Below are positions 11,119 to 19,431 of a stretch of DNA of 64,000 nucleotides, one piece after another. A program made the position numbers and the translations under genes. Each line of letters opens with the position of its first letter. The first letter of the stretch is position 1. The DNA comes from an uncultured Elusimicrobiales bacterium (lineage in GTDB: Bacteria > Elusimicrobiota > Elusimicrobia > Elusimicrobiales > Elusimicrobiaceae): contig CALUXE010000003.1 in the NCBI GenBank assembly GCA_944324675.1, positions 62,001 to 126,000 on the forward strand, given 5' to 3'. The notes beneath the pieces were generated by a model. That model had not been told where the DNA came from, did not search any database, and worked only from the letters and a program-made list of their open reading frames with translations.

Positions 11119-11649
11119 CTACCTTTCCGTTAAAATTTTTGACATCTGTTTAAGCCGGCCCTGCGCGCTGCCGTCTATTAAAACGTCGCCGCAGCGTATC
11201 ATTATTCCGCTTAAAAGATTGGCGTCCAATTTGTATTCCAGCGCCAAGGCGCTGTCGAAATATTCGCTAAGCGCCGCGCTAAGCCCGCTCTTTGCTTTTT
11301 CGTCAAGTTCGGCCGCGCTGATTACGCTTACTCTCTTTATGCCTAAGCGCGCGTCAAGCAGAGCGGAAAGTTCTTTCTCTATTTCGCCCGCCAAATAATA
11401 TCTGCCCGACGCTATCAATAATTTGACAAATGCGCCCGCCACGTCCTGTTTCGGATAAACCTTTGAAGCCACTTCCAGCTTGACGCGCGCGGGTATCGTC
11501 GGATTGTTTATGTAATACTCAACAGCCTTAAGCGCCGATAATGCGCCCTTAAAAAGCTCATAATTGTTCTGCGCCGCCGCATTATCTTTGGCTACGCCGT
11601 CATAAGCCTTGGCATATCTCTGCGCCAATACCGTAGTGTTTGCTTTCAT
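11119..11649 (-). CDS. atpH: F1 ATP synthase delta subunit
   Basis: Peripheral-stalk subunit (OSCP-like), 176 residues. The N-terminal six-helix bundle starts with [12 protein letters not shown], and the C-terminal [21 protein letters not shown] matches the family's GG-[LI]-x-[IV]-xx-G-xx-[LIV]-D-GS pattern. It overlaps atpF by four bases (ATGA). Confidence 0.94.
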   Translation of the reverse strand: MKANTTVLAQRYAKAYDGVAKDNAAAQNNYELFKGALSALKAVEYYINNPTIPARVKLEVASKVYPKQDVAGAFVKLLIASGRYYLAGEIEKELSALLDARLGIKRVSVISAAELDEKAKSGLSAALSEYFDSALALEYKLDANLLSGIMIRCGDVLIDGSAQGRLKQMSKILTER

Positions 11650-12140
11650 TTCGCTTTTATGTCCTTAAGCAAATCCTCTATCAGCTTCTCGTTTACCGCT
11701 TTGTCTGTTTCCTTGCCGATTACCTTGCGCGCGGCAAGCATTGTGGTGTCCACCAGCTCTTTTCTAACAGCGGCTATCGCTTTCTGCGTTTCGGCTTCTA
11801 TTTCCGTCTTGGCTTGGCTGATAAGATTTTGCGCTTCGTCTTTGGCTTGCGCTATTATCGTCTGGCGCTGCTGCTCGCCCGCTTCAGACGCCTCTTTTAT
11901 CCGCTTTGAGCTCTCTTTGGCGGTATCCGCCAAGGTCTGCTCCAACTGTTTCTTGATGGTTTCAGCGTCTTCTTTGGCTTTGCGCGCGCCGGAAATATCT
12001 TCCGCTATTTGCTTCTCCCTATCGTCCAAAGACTTCATCAGCGGCTTCCAGGCGAATTTGGCCAGCAAAAAAGCAAGCAGAAGAAAATTCACTATCGTCC
12101 AAAACATTAACCCTATATCGGGTTTGATTAACGCGTCCAT
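11646..12140 (-). CDS. atpF: F0 ATP synthase b subunit
   Basis: Peripheral-stalk b subunit, 164 residues. One membrane helix lies at about 8-27 (GLMFWTIVNFLLLAFLLAKF), followed by KPLMKSLDDREKQIAEDI and a long charged coiled coil with many Ala and Lys/Glu. A single b gene is present, so it is probably a homodimer. The next gene, atpH, overlaps its end. Confidence 0.96.
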   Translation of the reverse strand: MDALIKPDIGLMFWTIVNFLLLAFLLAKFAWKPLMKSLDDREKQIAEDISGARKAKEDAETIKKQLEQTLADTAKESSKRIKEASEAGEQQRQTIIAQAKDEAQNLISQAKTEIEAETQKAIAAVRKELVDTTMLAARKVIGKETDKAVNEKLIEDLLKDIKAK

Positions 12141-12152
12141 ACTTCCCTTTTA

Positions 12153-12377
12153 TTATAAGACCATCATCAAGCAGATTACCAACGCGAAAAACGTCGCGCC
12201 TTCCACCAAAGCTGCCGCGATAATCATCGTGATTCTGGCTACCGCCGCGATCTCGGGCTGTCTGCCGGAAGCTTCCAATGCCGCCGCGCCTATCTTGCCG
12301 ATACCAAAGCCCGCGCCTATTACCGCCAAGCCCGCGCCAAATCCTGCTCCTATGTATTTAAGTACTTCAAGTTCCAT
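12153..12377 (-). CDS. atpE: F0 ATP synthase c subunit (proton-type residues)
   Basis: Proteolipid of the rotor ring, 74 residues. Two membrane helices flank the polar loop ASGRQPE; the ion-binding carboxylate is Glu59 in AALVEGATFF. Aligned on the RQPE loop, the helix-1 Gln and the Ser next to the helix-2 Glu that form known sodium sites are Ile and Gly here, so proton coupling is more likely. That is inference from residues alone. Confidence 0.96.
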   Translation of the reverse strand: MELEVLKYIGAGFGAGLAVIGAGFGIGKIGAAALEASGRQPEIAAVARITMIIAAALVEGATFFALVICLMMVL

Positions 12378-12398
12378 TTTTAGCTCCTCCGTATTTCC

Positions 12399-13148
12399 TT
12401 AATGTGAATGCATTTGCAAGCCCGCAAATATAGCCGTAAGCAATGTAAATACATACGCCTGTATCGCCGCGACCAGCAATTCAAGTATACTTACAAAAAG
12501 CGTCATTCCCAATACGGGCCCGGCCGTGCCGTAACCCGCCGCTATGCTCCTTTCGCCCATAATAAATATAAACGAAAACAAGCCTATCAATACTATATGG
12601 CCAGCCGTCATATTCGCAAAAAGACGGACGGCCAATACAAATACTTTTATTATTAAACTTAAAATCTCCAGCGGAAACAAAAGCGGAACCAGCCAACCCG
12701 GAACCCCGCCCGGAATAAACGTCTTAAGGCAGCCTATCGGGCCGTTCTCCTTTATGCTCAAGCCCATTATCAGCACCAAACTCAACAGCGCCATTCCGCC
12801 CGTTACGGAAATGTTGGACGTTATCGTTCTGGAGCCCGGCAACATTCCTATATAGTTTGCCGTCAAAAGAAAAATCAGCAGCGTGCAGAAAAACGGTGTC
12901 AGCTTGCGGCCCTCTTTCTCCCCTAGGTTTGGAATAGCGATTTCGTCGCGGACAAACGTGACGAACATCTCCAAAAACGTTTTAACGCGGCCGCCGCGTT
13001 TCCTGATGAATACCGCCAGAAATATCAACAAAAACACGCTGATGAAAAACATATATACGGAATGCTGAGTGATTGGTAATTGTATACCGAAAAGACTTAT
13101 GCCAAAACTGTGGTCCAATATGTGGTGCGCCAAAAGTTCTTCTATCAT
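12399..13148 (-). CDS. atpB: F0 ATP synthase a subunit
   Basis: Membrane channel subunit, 249 residues with several hydrophobic helices. The essential arginine is Arg175 in VLAVRLFANMTAGH. The PNLGEKEGRKLTPFF and TANYIGMLPG segments are typical of the family. It overlaps the upstream atpZ-like gene by four bases. Confidence 0.97.
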   Translation of the reverse strand: MIEELLAHHILDHSFGISLFGIQLPITQHSVYMFFISVFLLIFLAVFIRKRGGRVKTFLEMFVTFVRDEIAIPNLGEKEGRKLTPFFCTLLIFLLTANYIGMLPGSRTITSNISVTGGMALLSLVLIMGLSIKENGPIGCLKTFIPGGVPGWLVPLLFPLEILSLIIKVFVLAVRLFANMTAGHIVLIGLFSFIFIMGERSIAAGYGTAGPVLGMTLFVSILELLVAAIQAYVFTLLTAIFAGLQMHSH

Positions 13149-13399
13149 TTCTTCGTTCCTTTATATACGTACGCCTTCGCCGATCTCACCATTATATATA
13201 TCGCCAATGCGAAGGCCGCTACGCTGCCGCCCAACATGAATATGGGCATTGTGCCAAACTTCTTATCCAAATAATATCCGCCAAAAGCCCCTATACACAT
13301 TATAACGGCGAATTGTATGCCCAAGCCGGCTATTAAAATATGGTCCTCTTTCTTTATCATACTCTGCCCCGGCTCGGCGAAACGGAGCCTTATTTCCAT
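13145..13399 (-). CDS. atpZ: AtpZ/AtpI-type ATP synthase accessory protein
   Basis: Small membrane protein of 84 residues with two hydrophobic helices (about 20-41 and 51-71) joined by GGYYLDKKFGTMP, which matches the GxxLDxxxGTxP pattern of the 'ATPase gene 1' (AtpZ/AtpI) family. Such proteins assist c-ring assembly or cation supply. It precedes atpB, as usual. Its ATG shares one base with the stop of the glycosyltransferase upstream (TAATG), so that gene belongs to the same transcript. Confidence 0.85.
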   Translation of the reverse strand: MEIRLRFAEPGQSMIKKEDHILIAGLGIQFAVIMCIGAFGGYYLDKKFGTMPIFMLGGSVAAFALAIYIMVRSAKAYVYKGTKK

Positions 13400-14577
13400 T
13401 ATACTATCTTTTTGAAAACTTCGGCATGGTTTTTAAGTTCGCGCGTAATTATAAAATGCTCCTTCACATATTCATGCCCTGTAGCCGCCAACCTTAAAGA
13501 CAAAGCCCTATCCGTCAACAGCCGTTTTATGTTCAGAACAAAACTCTCTTTATCCGCGCAAAGCAAACCCGTCTTATTGTTTATTATTTGATGCCTTATC
13601 CCCCCGACATCGCTTGCCGCGACGGGTTTCTTCTTCCACAGCGCTTCCGTTATCGAAAGACCGAAACTTTCGCTGAAACTCTTTTGCACTACGACGTCCG
13701 CCGCGCTTTGAAGCGCCGCTATTTCGTAATCGTGCCTGTTTATCGAGAGCAGAATTATATCTTTGTGCCCGCCGGCATAATCCTTCAACTCCTGGTATAA
13801 AGCAGCGGCGTTTATATCGTCGGGCGCGAAACCGCCCGCATACACCAATGTCGAAGGGATTTCCTCAGACACTTCTTTGAAAACGTCTATCAGTCCGAAG
13901 GGATCTTTTACCCTGTCAAAACGCGATACCTGTAAAATTATGGGGTTGTCGCGGGGAATATTATAGTTCTTCAAAACCGCCAGTTGCCCTTCCCTCTCAA
14001 CAAAAGTGTTCTTTACCGAACAGGGATCTATGGAAGGCAATATATAGTCGACCTCCCTATTTAAAGGACGATGGCTTTGCGGCGACGGGAAAATAACAGC
14101 GTCGCAATCTTCAATAAACGGCCTTAAAAAATCCCACACGTCTTTATTCGCGCGCGAAATATCAAAATGGCAGCGATATATTTTCTTTATCCCTTTTATC
14201 CTCGACGCAGCTATTAAACCGTGGAAATCATGCAGATACAAAACGTCGCAGTCCGAAGGTATTTCCAGGCGGGAGGACATTTCGGCGAATTTTTCCAACT
14301 CCTTTTTGCTTATACTGTTCATGCTAAGAGAAAGCGAATCGGTAATCTTTTTGCCGAGAACGAAAAAGTCTTTTTCGGCCTCTATCGCACGCCAAAAGCA
14401 GTCAAGCCCCAATTCCCGGAAATAACCCTCCAGCGTAGAAGCCAGCTCGCTCACCCCGCTGCCGTAGAGAGAAGGCGTCAGCATTGCAAGCCGAAAACGC
14501 CCCAAGTTTTTATACATTTCCCTTAGCGCGTTTACCGCTATGCCGTATTCTCTGTCCAATATGGAAAGCTTATCCAT
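13399..14577 (-). CDS. GT4 glycosyltransferase, trehalose synthase (TreT)-like
   Basis: Retaining GT-B glycosyltransferase of 392 residues. TreT-like marks are the segment IYRCHFDISRANKDVWDFL with PFIEDCDAVIF after it, LQVSRFDRVKDPFGLIDVF, and the GT4 signature FGLSITEALWKKKPVAASDV near the C-terminus. TreT joins NDP-glucose and glucose to trehalose; whether this enzyme uses those substrates cannot be told from sequence alone. It is the first gene of the atp transcript and diverges from a GH13 gene 89 bases away, so alpha-glucan or trehalose metabolism is plausible. Confidence 0.78.
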   Translation of the reverse strand: MDKLSILDREYGIAVNALREMYKNLGRFRLAMLTPSLYGSGVSELASTLEGYFRELGLDCFWRAIEAEKDFFVLGKKITDSLSLSMNSISKKELEKFAEMSSRLEIPSDCDVLYLHDFHGLIAASRIKGIKKIYRCHFDISRANKDVWDFLRPFIEDCDAVIFPSPQSHRPLNREVDYILPSIDPCSVKNTFVEREGQLAVLKNYNIPRDNPIILQVSRFDRVKDPFGLIDVFKEVSEEIPSTLVYAGGFAPDDINAAALYQELKDYAGGHKDIILLSINRHDYEIAALQSAADVVVQKSFSESFGLSITEALWKKKPVAASDVGGIRHQIINNKTGLLCADKESFVLNIKRLLTDRALSLRLAATGHEYVKEHFIITRELKNHAEVFKKIV

Positions 14578-14666
14578 AAGACAATTGTAGAAATTTTTAT
14601 CTCGTTTTGCTTAATTTATGGACTTTTTTTTAATAAAGTGATATAACATAATTAATCGAGGTTTTT

Positions 14667-16133
14667 ATGCGTACAAATCCCCATATTTTGGAAATTAACG
14701 CCCATAATTGGCTCAAACAGCTCAGAGAGCGTTTGGGAAACAAAAAACTCACTTTGGCCGATGTGCCGGAAGAAAACCTCTTTGACATTAAATCCCACGG
14801 ATTTGACGCCATTTGGCTTATGGGCGTTTGGCAGGAAAGCCCCGCCTCGCGAGCCATAGCGAGGCAAGATAAAGCCATTAACGATTATTTGGCCAAAACA
14901 GTACCAAATTACGATAAAAAAGACATCGTCGGTTCCCAATACGCGATTTACGATTACAGCGTAAACAAGGATTTCGGCGGTAACGCCGCCCTGCTGACTC
15001 TTAAAAAAAGATTAAATGATTTCGGCATAAAACTTATTTTGGATTTCGCGGGAAACCATTTGGCTAAAGACAATCCTCTTACCTTGACCAATAAAGAGTT
15101 TTTTGTCCACATGGACGATGAACCCAAAGAAAAAGAACTGTTTTTTCAAACGGATAAAGGATATTGGATAGCGCACGGCAAGGATCCTTATTTCCCCTCA
15201 TGGACGGATACCGCTCAAATAAATCAATTTAACCCCAAAGCGAGAGCTTTCCTTAAAGACACTCTCTTTAAAATCCTTCCATTGTGCGACGGCCTGCGCT
15301 GCGATATGGTTATGCTGATGCTTAACAAGGTATTCCGAGACACTTGGGGAACTGTAGTCAAAGAAGAAACGCCCTCCGAAGAATTTTGGCCCCAAATAAT
15401 AAGTGAGGTGAAAAATCTATATCCTTCATTCACCTTTCTGGCGGAAGTATATTGGGGAATGGAATGGGAAGTACAGGAACTGGGTTTTGACTATACTTAC
15501 GATAAAATACTCTACGACAGGCTTCTGCTTTCTACCGCGCAGGATATTCAAGGACACCTTAACGCGGAACATCTATATCAAAAAAGATCTTTGCGCTTTA
15601 TAGCCAATCACGACGAGGAAGCCCCTCTTACCGCTTTCGGGCGAGAAAAATCCAAAGCGGCGGCCGTAGCAGCCTATACTTTAATAGGCGCAAGACTCTT
15701 TACCATATCCCAACTCTACGGAGAAGAAAAAAGGCTTCCTATCCAATATACGCGGGGCATAAGAGTCAAAAATGAGGATATGCTGTCTTTCTACAAACAA
15801 TTCTTGGATATTATAAACAATCCTTGCTTCCACGGCGGACAGTGGACCATAAAAAACCCGAAACCGGCAAATGAGAAAGACTCTTCTTTCAAGAATATTC
15901 TCTGTTGGGCGTGGACCCAGCAAACGACCCAAAAGATTATCGTCATCAATTACAGCTCCGTACCTTCTAAATGCATAATGCCTTTAGACAAAGTGCCGTC
16001 AGACGAAAACCTGATTCTAAAAGAACATTTTAAGAAAAACGAAACCATTCTCCCCAGCGCGCAGGCAAAGAAAGAAGGCCTTCTCTTGGATCTTTTGCCT
16101 TTTGAAGCGAAAATCTTCTCCGTGGACTTTTGA
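14667..16133 (+). CDS. GH13 alpha-amylase-family enzyme
   Basis: A 488-residue alpha-glucan-active TIM-barrel enzyme with no signal peptide, so cytoplasmic. All four GH13 regions are present: region I LDFAGNH (Asp126-His131), region II GLRCDMVM with nucleophile Asp213, region III FLAEVYW with acid/base Glu260, and region IV FIANHDE with His315-Asp316. The small C-terminal domain is beta-rich. Substrate and reaction (hydrolysis or transglycosylation) are unclear. It diverges from the TreT-like gene, and a GT8 glycosyltransferase follows after three bases. Confidence 0.88.
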   Translation: MRTNPHILEINAHNWLKQLRERLGNKKLTLADVPEENLFDIKSHGFDAIWLMGVWQESPASRAIARQDKAINDYLAKTVPNYDKKDIVGSQYAIYDYSVNKDFGGNAALLTLKKRLNDFGIKLILDFAGNHLAKDNPLTLTNKEFFVHMDDEPKEKELFFQTDKGYWIAHGKDPYFPSWTDTAQINQFNPKARAFLKDTLFKILPLCDGLRCDMVMLMLNKVFRDTWGTVVKEETPSEEFWPQIISEVKNLYPSFTFLAEVYWGMEWEVQELGFDYTYDKILYDRLLLSTAQDIQGHLNAEHLYQKRSLRFIANHDEEAPLTAFGREKSKAAAVAAYTLIGARLFTISQLYGEEKRLPIQYTRGIRVKNEDMLSFYKQFLDIINNPCFHGGQWTIKNPKPANEKDSSFKNILCWAWTQQTTQKIIVINYSSVPSKCIMPLDKVPSDENLILKEHFKKNETILPSAQAKKEGLLLDLLPFEAKIFSVDF

Positions 16134-16136
16134 CAG

Positions 16137-17084
16137 ATGCAAACCCCGCAGCAGAAAAAACCTTTAGCGATAGTAATGGCCACCGACGATAAAGCCGCCT
16201 TCGCGGCCGGCAGCGCTCTGTTAAGTCTTAAAGAAAACTCCCCCCTTCTGTTTAAAAAAGCCGATATTATCGTTTACTACCAGAATTTGTCCCCGCAGAA
16301 CAGAAAAGCGCTGCGGGCCATAGGCAGAGTTTTTTTAAAGGATTATCGGTTGAATTTTTCCACGTCCGCCATCCGCACCATATATAGATACAGCCAACTT
16401 ACCCTTGCCAGATATGAATGTTTCTTTCTGCTTAAACAATACCGCCAAGTCCTGTGGCTCGACAGCGATATATTGGTAAGAAAAGAGTTAATTAATATTC
16501 TTAAATTCAAGAAAGCGGGCTTCGCCATAGCACACGACGATAATATTACCGCCTGCAACTTCGCCGGCTCGATAAAGGGATTTGATATGTTAAGGCGCAA
16601 TTTTAACGCAGGAATACTTGTTTTTAGCGACAATATGGCAAATCCGATAAAAATAGGCGCCTGGTGCTACCAGCAAACCAAAATATTGGCTCCGCTTCTG
16701 CTTTGGGCCGATCAGGGGATTTTGAATTTGGCATTGCAAAAATTTTCGATAAAACCCGCCGTCCTGCCTAGAAAATTCAATTCACATCCTGTACTCTCGC
16801 CCATAAAAACGGAAAACGCCCTTGTTCTGCACGCAATGGGCGATTATAAGTTTTGGGATAATTATCCCCTCCCCGATTGGAATAAATTCTATAATCAGTG
16901 GCTGGGCCTCGGCGGGGCGGAAGTAACTATCCAAAACTATAACAAAAAGTATCTTTTTATGTTTAAACTTAAGCTCTTTTTGGAAAAATTACCCTTTTTG
17001 TGGTGGTTTTTTCAAAAGGCGCTTAAAATTAAATTTGCCTTATCAAACAAAAAGACTATAAAAAAACTAGGCTTAAGAAGGTAA
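16137..17084 (+). CDS. GT8-family glycosyltransferase
   Basis: GT-A fold glycosyltransferase of 315 residues. The metal-binding DxD is in VLWLDSDILV, followed by FNAGILVF, WADQGILN, LPRKFN and the final metal-ligand HAMGDYKFW motif, an order typical of GT8 (LgtC, glycogenin, LPS glucosyl/galactosyl transferases). The basic C-terminus with aromatic residues could attach to the membrane, as in LgtC. It lies three bases after the GH13 gene and five before lepB. LPS outer core or glucan priming are both possible roles. Confidence 0.82.
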   Translation: MQTPQQKKPLAIVMATDDKAAFAAGSALLSLKENSPLLFKKADIIVYYQNLSPQNRKALRAIGRVFLKDYRLNFSTSAIRTIYRYSQLTLARYECFFLLKQYRQVLWLDSDILVRKELINILKFKKAGFAIAHDDNITACNFAGSIKGFDMLRRNFNAGILVFSDNMANPIKIGAWCYQQTKILAPLLLWADQGILNLALQKFSIKPAVLPRKFNSHPVLSPIKTENALVLHAMGDYKFWDNYPLPDWNKFYNQWLGLGGAEVTIQNYNKKYLFMFKLKLFLEKLPFLWWFFQKALKIKFALSNKKTIKKLGLRR

Positions 17085-17088
17085 TAAT

Positions 17089-18060
17089 ATGGAACTTACT
17101 TTATTAATAACGGGCGTAATAGCCTTTCTTTTCGCAAAAATTTCAAAAATACTAAAAAAGAAAAATATTTTTGCCAATAAAACTTTTTTTGGCATTTGGA
17201 ACGCACTCTTTGCTTTAATAGGCGGAAACCTGTTAATTTATATATTCAATTTTATGGCTAAGAATGGAATACAAGGAGGCCTTTCCCCCAAAACCTTCGC
17301 CCTTATAACCACTATAACCCTAGCTTGGGCGGTATACAATTTTATCTCCGCGGGAAAAGCCGACAAAAAAAAGGAAGAAAAAATATTTTCCTTTAATATG
17401 GAATGGGCGGAAACGGTTTACTTTGCCGCTTTTTTCGCGGCGGTGGTAATGTTCCTGTTCCTGCAAGCCTTTAAAATTCCCTCCGCCTCTATGAGAAACA
17501 CCCTGTTGGAAGGAGATAATCTTTTCGTCAACAAAATCACTTATGGCATAAGACTGCCTTTTATGAAGGGCCGCCTGATAAAATTCAATGACATAAAAAG
17601 GGGGGATATAATAGTATTCCGCTTCCCCGCTGACAGCAAAGAACAAATAAACTGCGGAGAATCCCAATACGGCAGGGATTTTGTCAAAAGAGTAATCGGT
17701 ATGCCGGGCGACGTAGTGGAAATAAAAAACAAACAAGTTTTTATTAATGGGGAGCTTATGCCTAAACAATCTTATGAGGTTTATCAAGATGTGGAAAGAC
17801 TCGCTGAAGAACAACTCCCTTATACCCAGGAAGAATATCAGAAACTTTGGGAAAACCGCAAGCTGGAAAAGGCCCTAGGGGTATATCTTAGAGATTATTT
17901 CGGCCCCGTAACTATCCCTGAAGGAACATATCTGGGGATAGGTGATAATAGGGATTTCTCCTGCGATTCCCGTTTTTGGGGCCCTATCCCGGAAGAAAAC
18001 ATCAAAGGCAAAGCCTGGTTTATCCACTGGCCGCCAAGCAGAATAGGGTTGGTAAGGTAA
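17089..18060 (+). CDS. lepB: Signal peptidase I
   Basis: Inner-membrane serine protease removing Sec signal peptides. At 323 residues it is long for the family because of an N-terminal region with three hydrophobic segments (about 4-16, 35-56, 70-86) before the usual anchor at 107-126. Catalytic Ser134 is in FKIPSASM, catalytic Lys200 in RDFVKRVIGMPGD, and GDNRDFSCDSRFWGPI is the conserved box E. AAGGTAA is the ribosome site. It ends the GH13-GT8-lepB run. Confidence 0.95.
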   Translation: MELTLLITGVIAFLFAKISKILKKKNIFANKTFFGIWNALFALIGGNLLIYIFNFMAKNGIQGGLSPKTFALITTITLAWAVYNFISAGKADKKKEEKIFSFNMEWAETVYFAAFFAAVVMFLFLQAFKIPSASMRNTLLEGDNLFVNKITYGIRLPFMKGRLIKFNDIKRGDIIVFRFPADSKEQINCGESQYGRDFVKRVIGMPGDVVEIKNKQVFINGELMPKQSYEVYQDVERLAEEQLPYTQEEYQKLWENRKLEKALGVYLRDYFGPVTIPEGTYLGIGDNRDFSCDSRFWGPIPEENIKGKAWFIHWPPSRIGLVR

Positions 18061-18078
18061 CACAGCCTTTTCCATAGA

Positions 18079-18111
18079 ACAAAAGCCCTCGTATTTGAAG
18101 AGGGCTTTTGT
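18079..18111 (+). terminator. Intrinsic terminator after lepB
   Basis: A 12-base perfect stem (ACAAAAGCCCTC and its complement) with a nine-base loop begins 19 bases after the lepB stop; the 3' arm ends in CTTTTGT. Confidence 0.88.
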
Positions 18112-18359
18112 TAGTACTAATTAAGCTCCCTCCTTAAAAATTAAATTTTGACGAAAAACATCTTAAAAAGCTATTAGCTTTGCCCTTGTAAGATAAAGGG
18201 GTATTCCTGCCTTCCCAAAAGAGATTCTCTTTTTAAAATTTCTAAAACCTCCCTAAAAGCTTTTCCAAACATTTCATAACAGCGTATTATTTGGTATAAA
18301 TCAAATTTTATTAAAAACCCTAAATCGCCCCACTACCAGCCACCCACAGCAACCGGGGT
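18112..18359. other. AT-rich intergenic DNA between lepB and the first parS-like site
   Basis: No gene, RNA fold or repeat is recognisable here. The sequence is A/T-rich with several short homopolymers. Together with the next 230 bases it makes a gap of about 475 bases before parA, long for this compact window, and the parS-like sites occupy its second half. Confidence 0.5.
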
Positions 18360-18375
18360 GTTTTCACATGAAAAC
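18360..18375 (+). promoter_or_regulatory. parS-like centromere site 1
   Basis: GTTTTCACATGAAAAC matches the bacterial parS consensus TGTTTCACGTGAAACA in layout: TTTC arms around a CA-TG core. The centre is CACATG instead of CACGTG. It lies 228 bases upstream of parA, in the place where ParB sites often lie. Confidence 0.72.
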
Positions 18376-18512
18376 TTATCCCCCATTAAACAAATTTGTA
18401 TCCGAAATTATTTGACAAACCCTTTCAATATCTTCAAAAACATCGTTTATAAAATAGGAAAGATAATCTTATATCCTTTCTTTTAAACGGCAGACCCTTG
18501 CGAAAAGGATAA

Positions 18513-18528
18513 GTTTTCATGTGAAAAC
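18513..18528 (-). promoter_or_regulatory. parS-like centromere site 2
   Basis: GTTTTCATGTGAAAAC is the exact reverse complement of site 1, 138 bases further on and 60 bases before the parA ATG. Exact conservation of 16 bases in opposite orientation argues for a protein-binding site. It abuts the putative parA promoter, so ParB binding could also autoregulate the operon. Confidence 0.72.
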
Positions 18529-18538
18529 CACAAAAAGG

Positions 18539-18567
18539 TTGACTTAATTTGAAATTTTATATTAAAT
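18539..18567 (+). promoter_or_regulatory. Putative parA-parB promoter
   Basis: TTGACT (18539-18544), a 17-base spacer and TTAAAT (18562-18567) form a sigma-70-type promoter with predicted start near 18574. That leaves a short leader carrying AGGAG before the ATG at 18588. Confidence 0.5.
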
Positions 18568-18587
18568 ATTCTTAATAGGAGATTATA

Positions 18588-19424
18588 ATGGGTGAAATAG
18601 TTTGCATTGCCAACCAAAAAGGCGGCGTGGGGAAGACCACTACCGCCGTAAACTTGTCTTATGCTCTTGCCTGCTTAGGGCAGGAAGTTCTCCTCGTGGA
18701 TTTTGATCCGCAGGGGAATGCCTCTTCCGGCTTGGGGATAGAAGTAAAAGACAATGATAAAACCGTTTATCACTTCTTAACAAAAACGGCGGCGTTTAAG
18801 GAAGTTGTGCGTCAGACCAGTAATGAAATGTTGGATATTCTTCCATCCAACAAAGATTTGGCTGGTGCGGAAGTAGAGCTTGTAAACATAAACGGGCGAG
18901 AAAAATTCTTAAAAGAGCAGCTTTCGACCATAAGGAAAATGTACAATTTTATCATTATAGACTGCCCCCCCTCTTTAAGCCTTCTAACGGTAAACGCCTT
19001 GGTCGCGGCCGATAATGTTCTTACAGCCATACAATGTGAATATTATGCCATGGAAGGCTTGGCTCGTTTCATAAACACCACGACAAAAGTAAAGCAATTT
19101 TTAAGCCCTCAACTGAAAATAGACGGCGGAATACTTACCATGTACGACGGCAGAATGAATTTAGCGAATCAGGTAAAAGAAGAAGTTTCCAAATTTTACG
19201 GCGATAAAGTATACAAAACGCCTATTCCCCGCAATATCAGGTTAGCCGAAGCGCCCGGCTTTGGACAAAGCATCTTTGAGTACGAGCCCTCCTGCAAAGG
19301 GACAAAAGCCTACATGGATTTAGCTATTGAGTTTTTAGTGAGAAGGGGAGCAAAAGCGGAAGACTTTGCAAATATACAATATTCAAGCTCTTCCAAAAAT
19401 TCCGATTTTGATTTTGGAGGATAA
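18588..19424 (+). CDS. parA: Chromosome-partitioning ATPase ParA/Soj
   Basis: Walker-type ATPase that binds DNA non-specifically and moves ParB-parS complexes. In 278 residues it carries the deviant Walker A KGGVGKTTT at 11-19, Walker A' VDFDPQGNASSG, and Walker B IIIDCPPSLSLL. Length and N-terminus match the chromosomal Soj type (no HTH extension), so it is not plasmid-derived. The ribosome site is AGGAG. parB follows after seven bases, and parS-like sites flank the pair. Confidence 0.97.
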   Translation: MGEIVCIANQKGGVGKTTTAVNLSYALACLGQEVLLVDFDPQGNASSGLGIEVKDNDKTVYHFLTKTAAFKEVVRQTSNEMLDILPSNKDLAGAEVELVNINGREKFLKEQLSTIRKMYNFIIIDCPPSLSLLTVNALVAADNVLTAIQCEYYAMEGLARFINTTTKVKQFLSPQLKIDGGILTMYDGRMNLANQVKEEVSKFYGDKVYKTPIPRNIRLAEAPGFGQSIFEYEPSCKGTKAYMDLAIEFLVRRGAKAEDFANIQYSSSSKNSDFDFGG

Positions 19425-19431
19425 TCAAACT

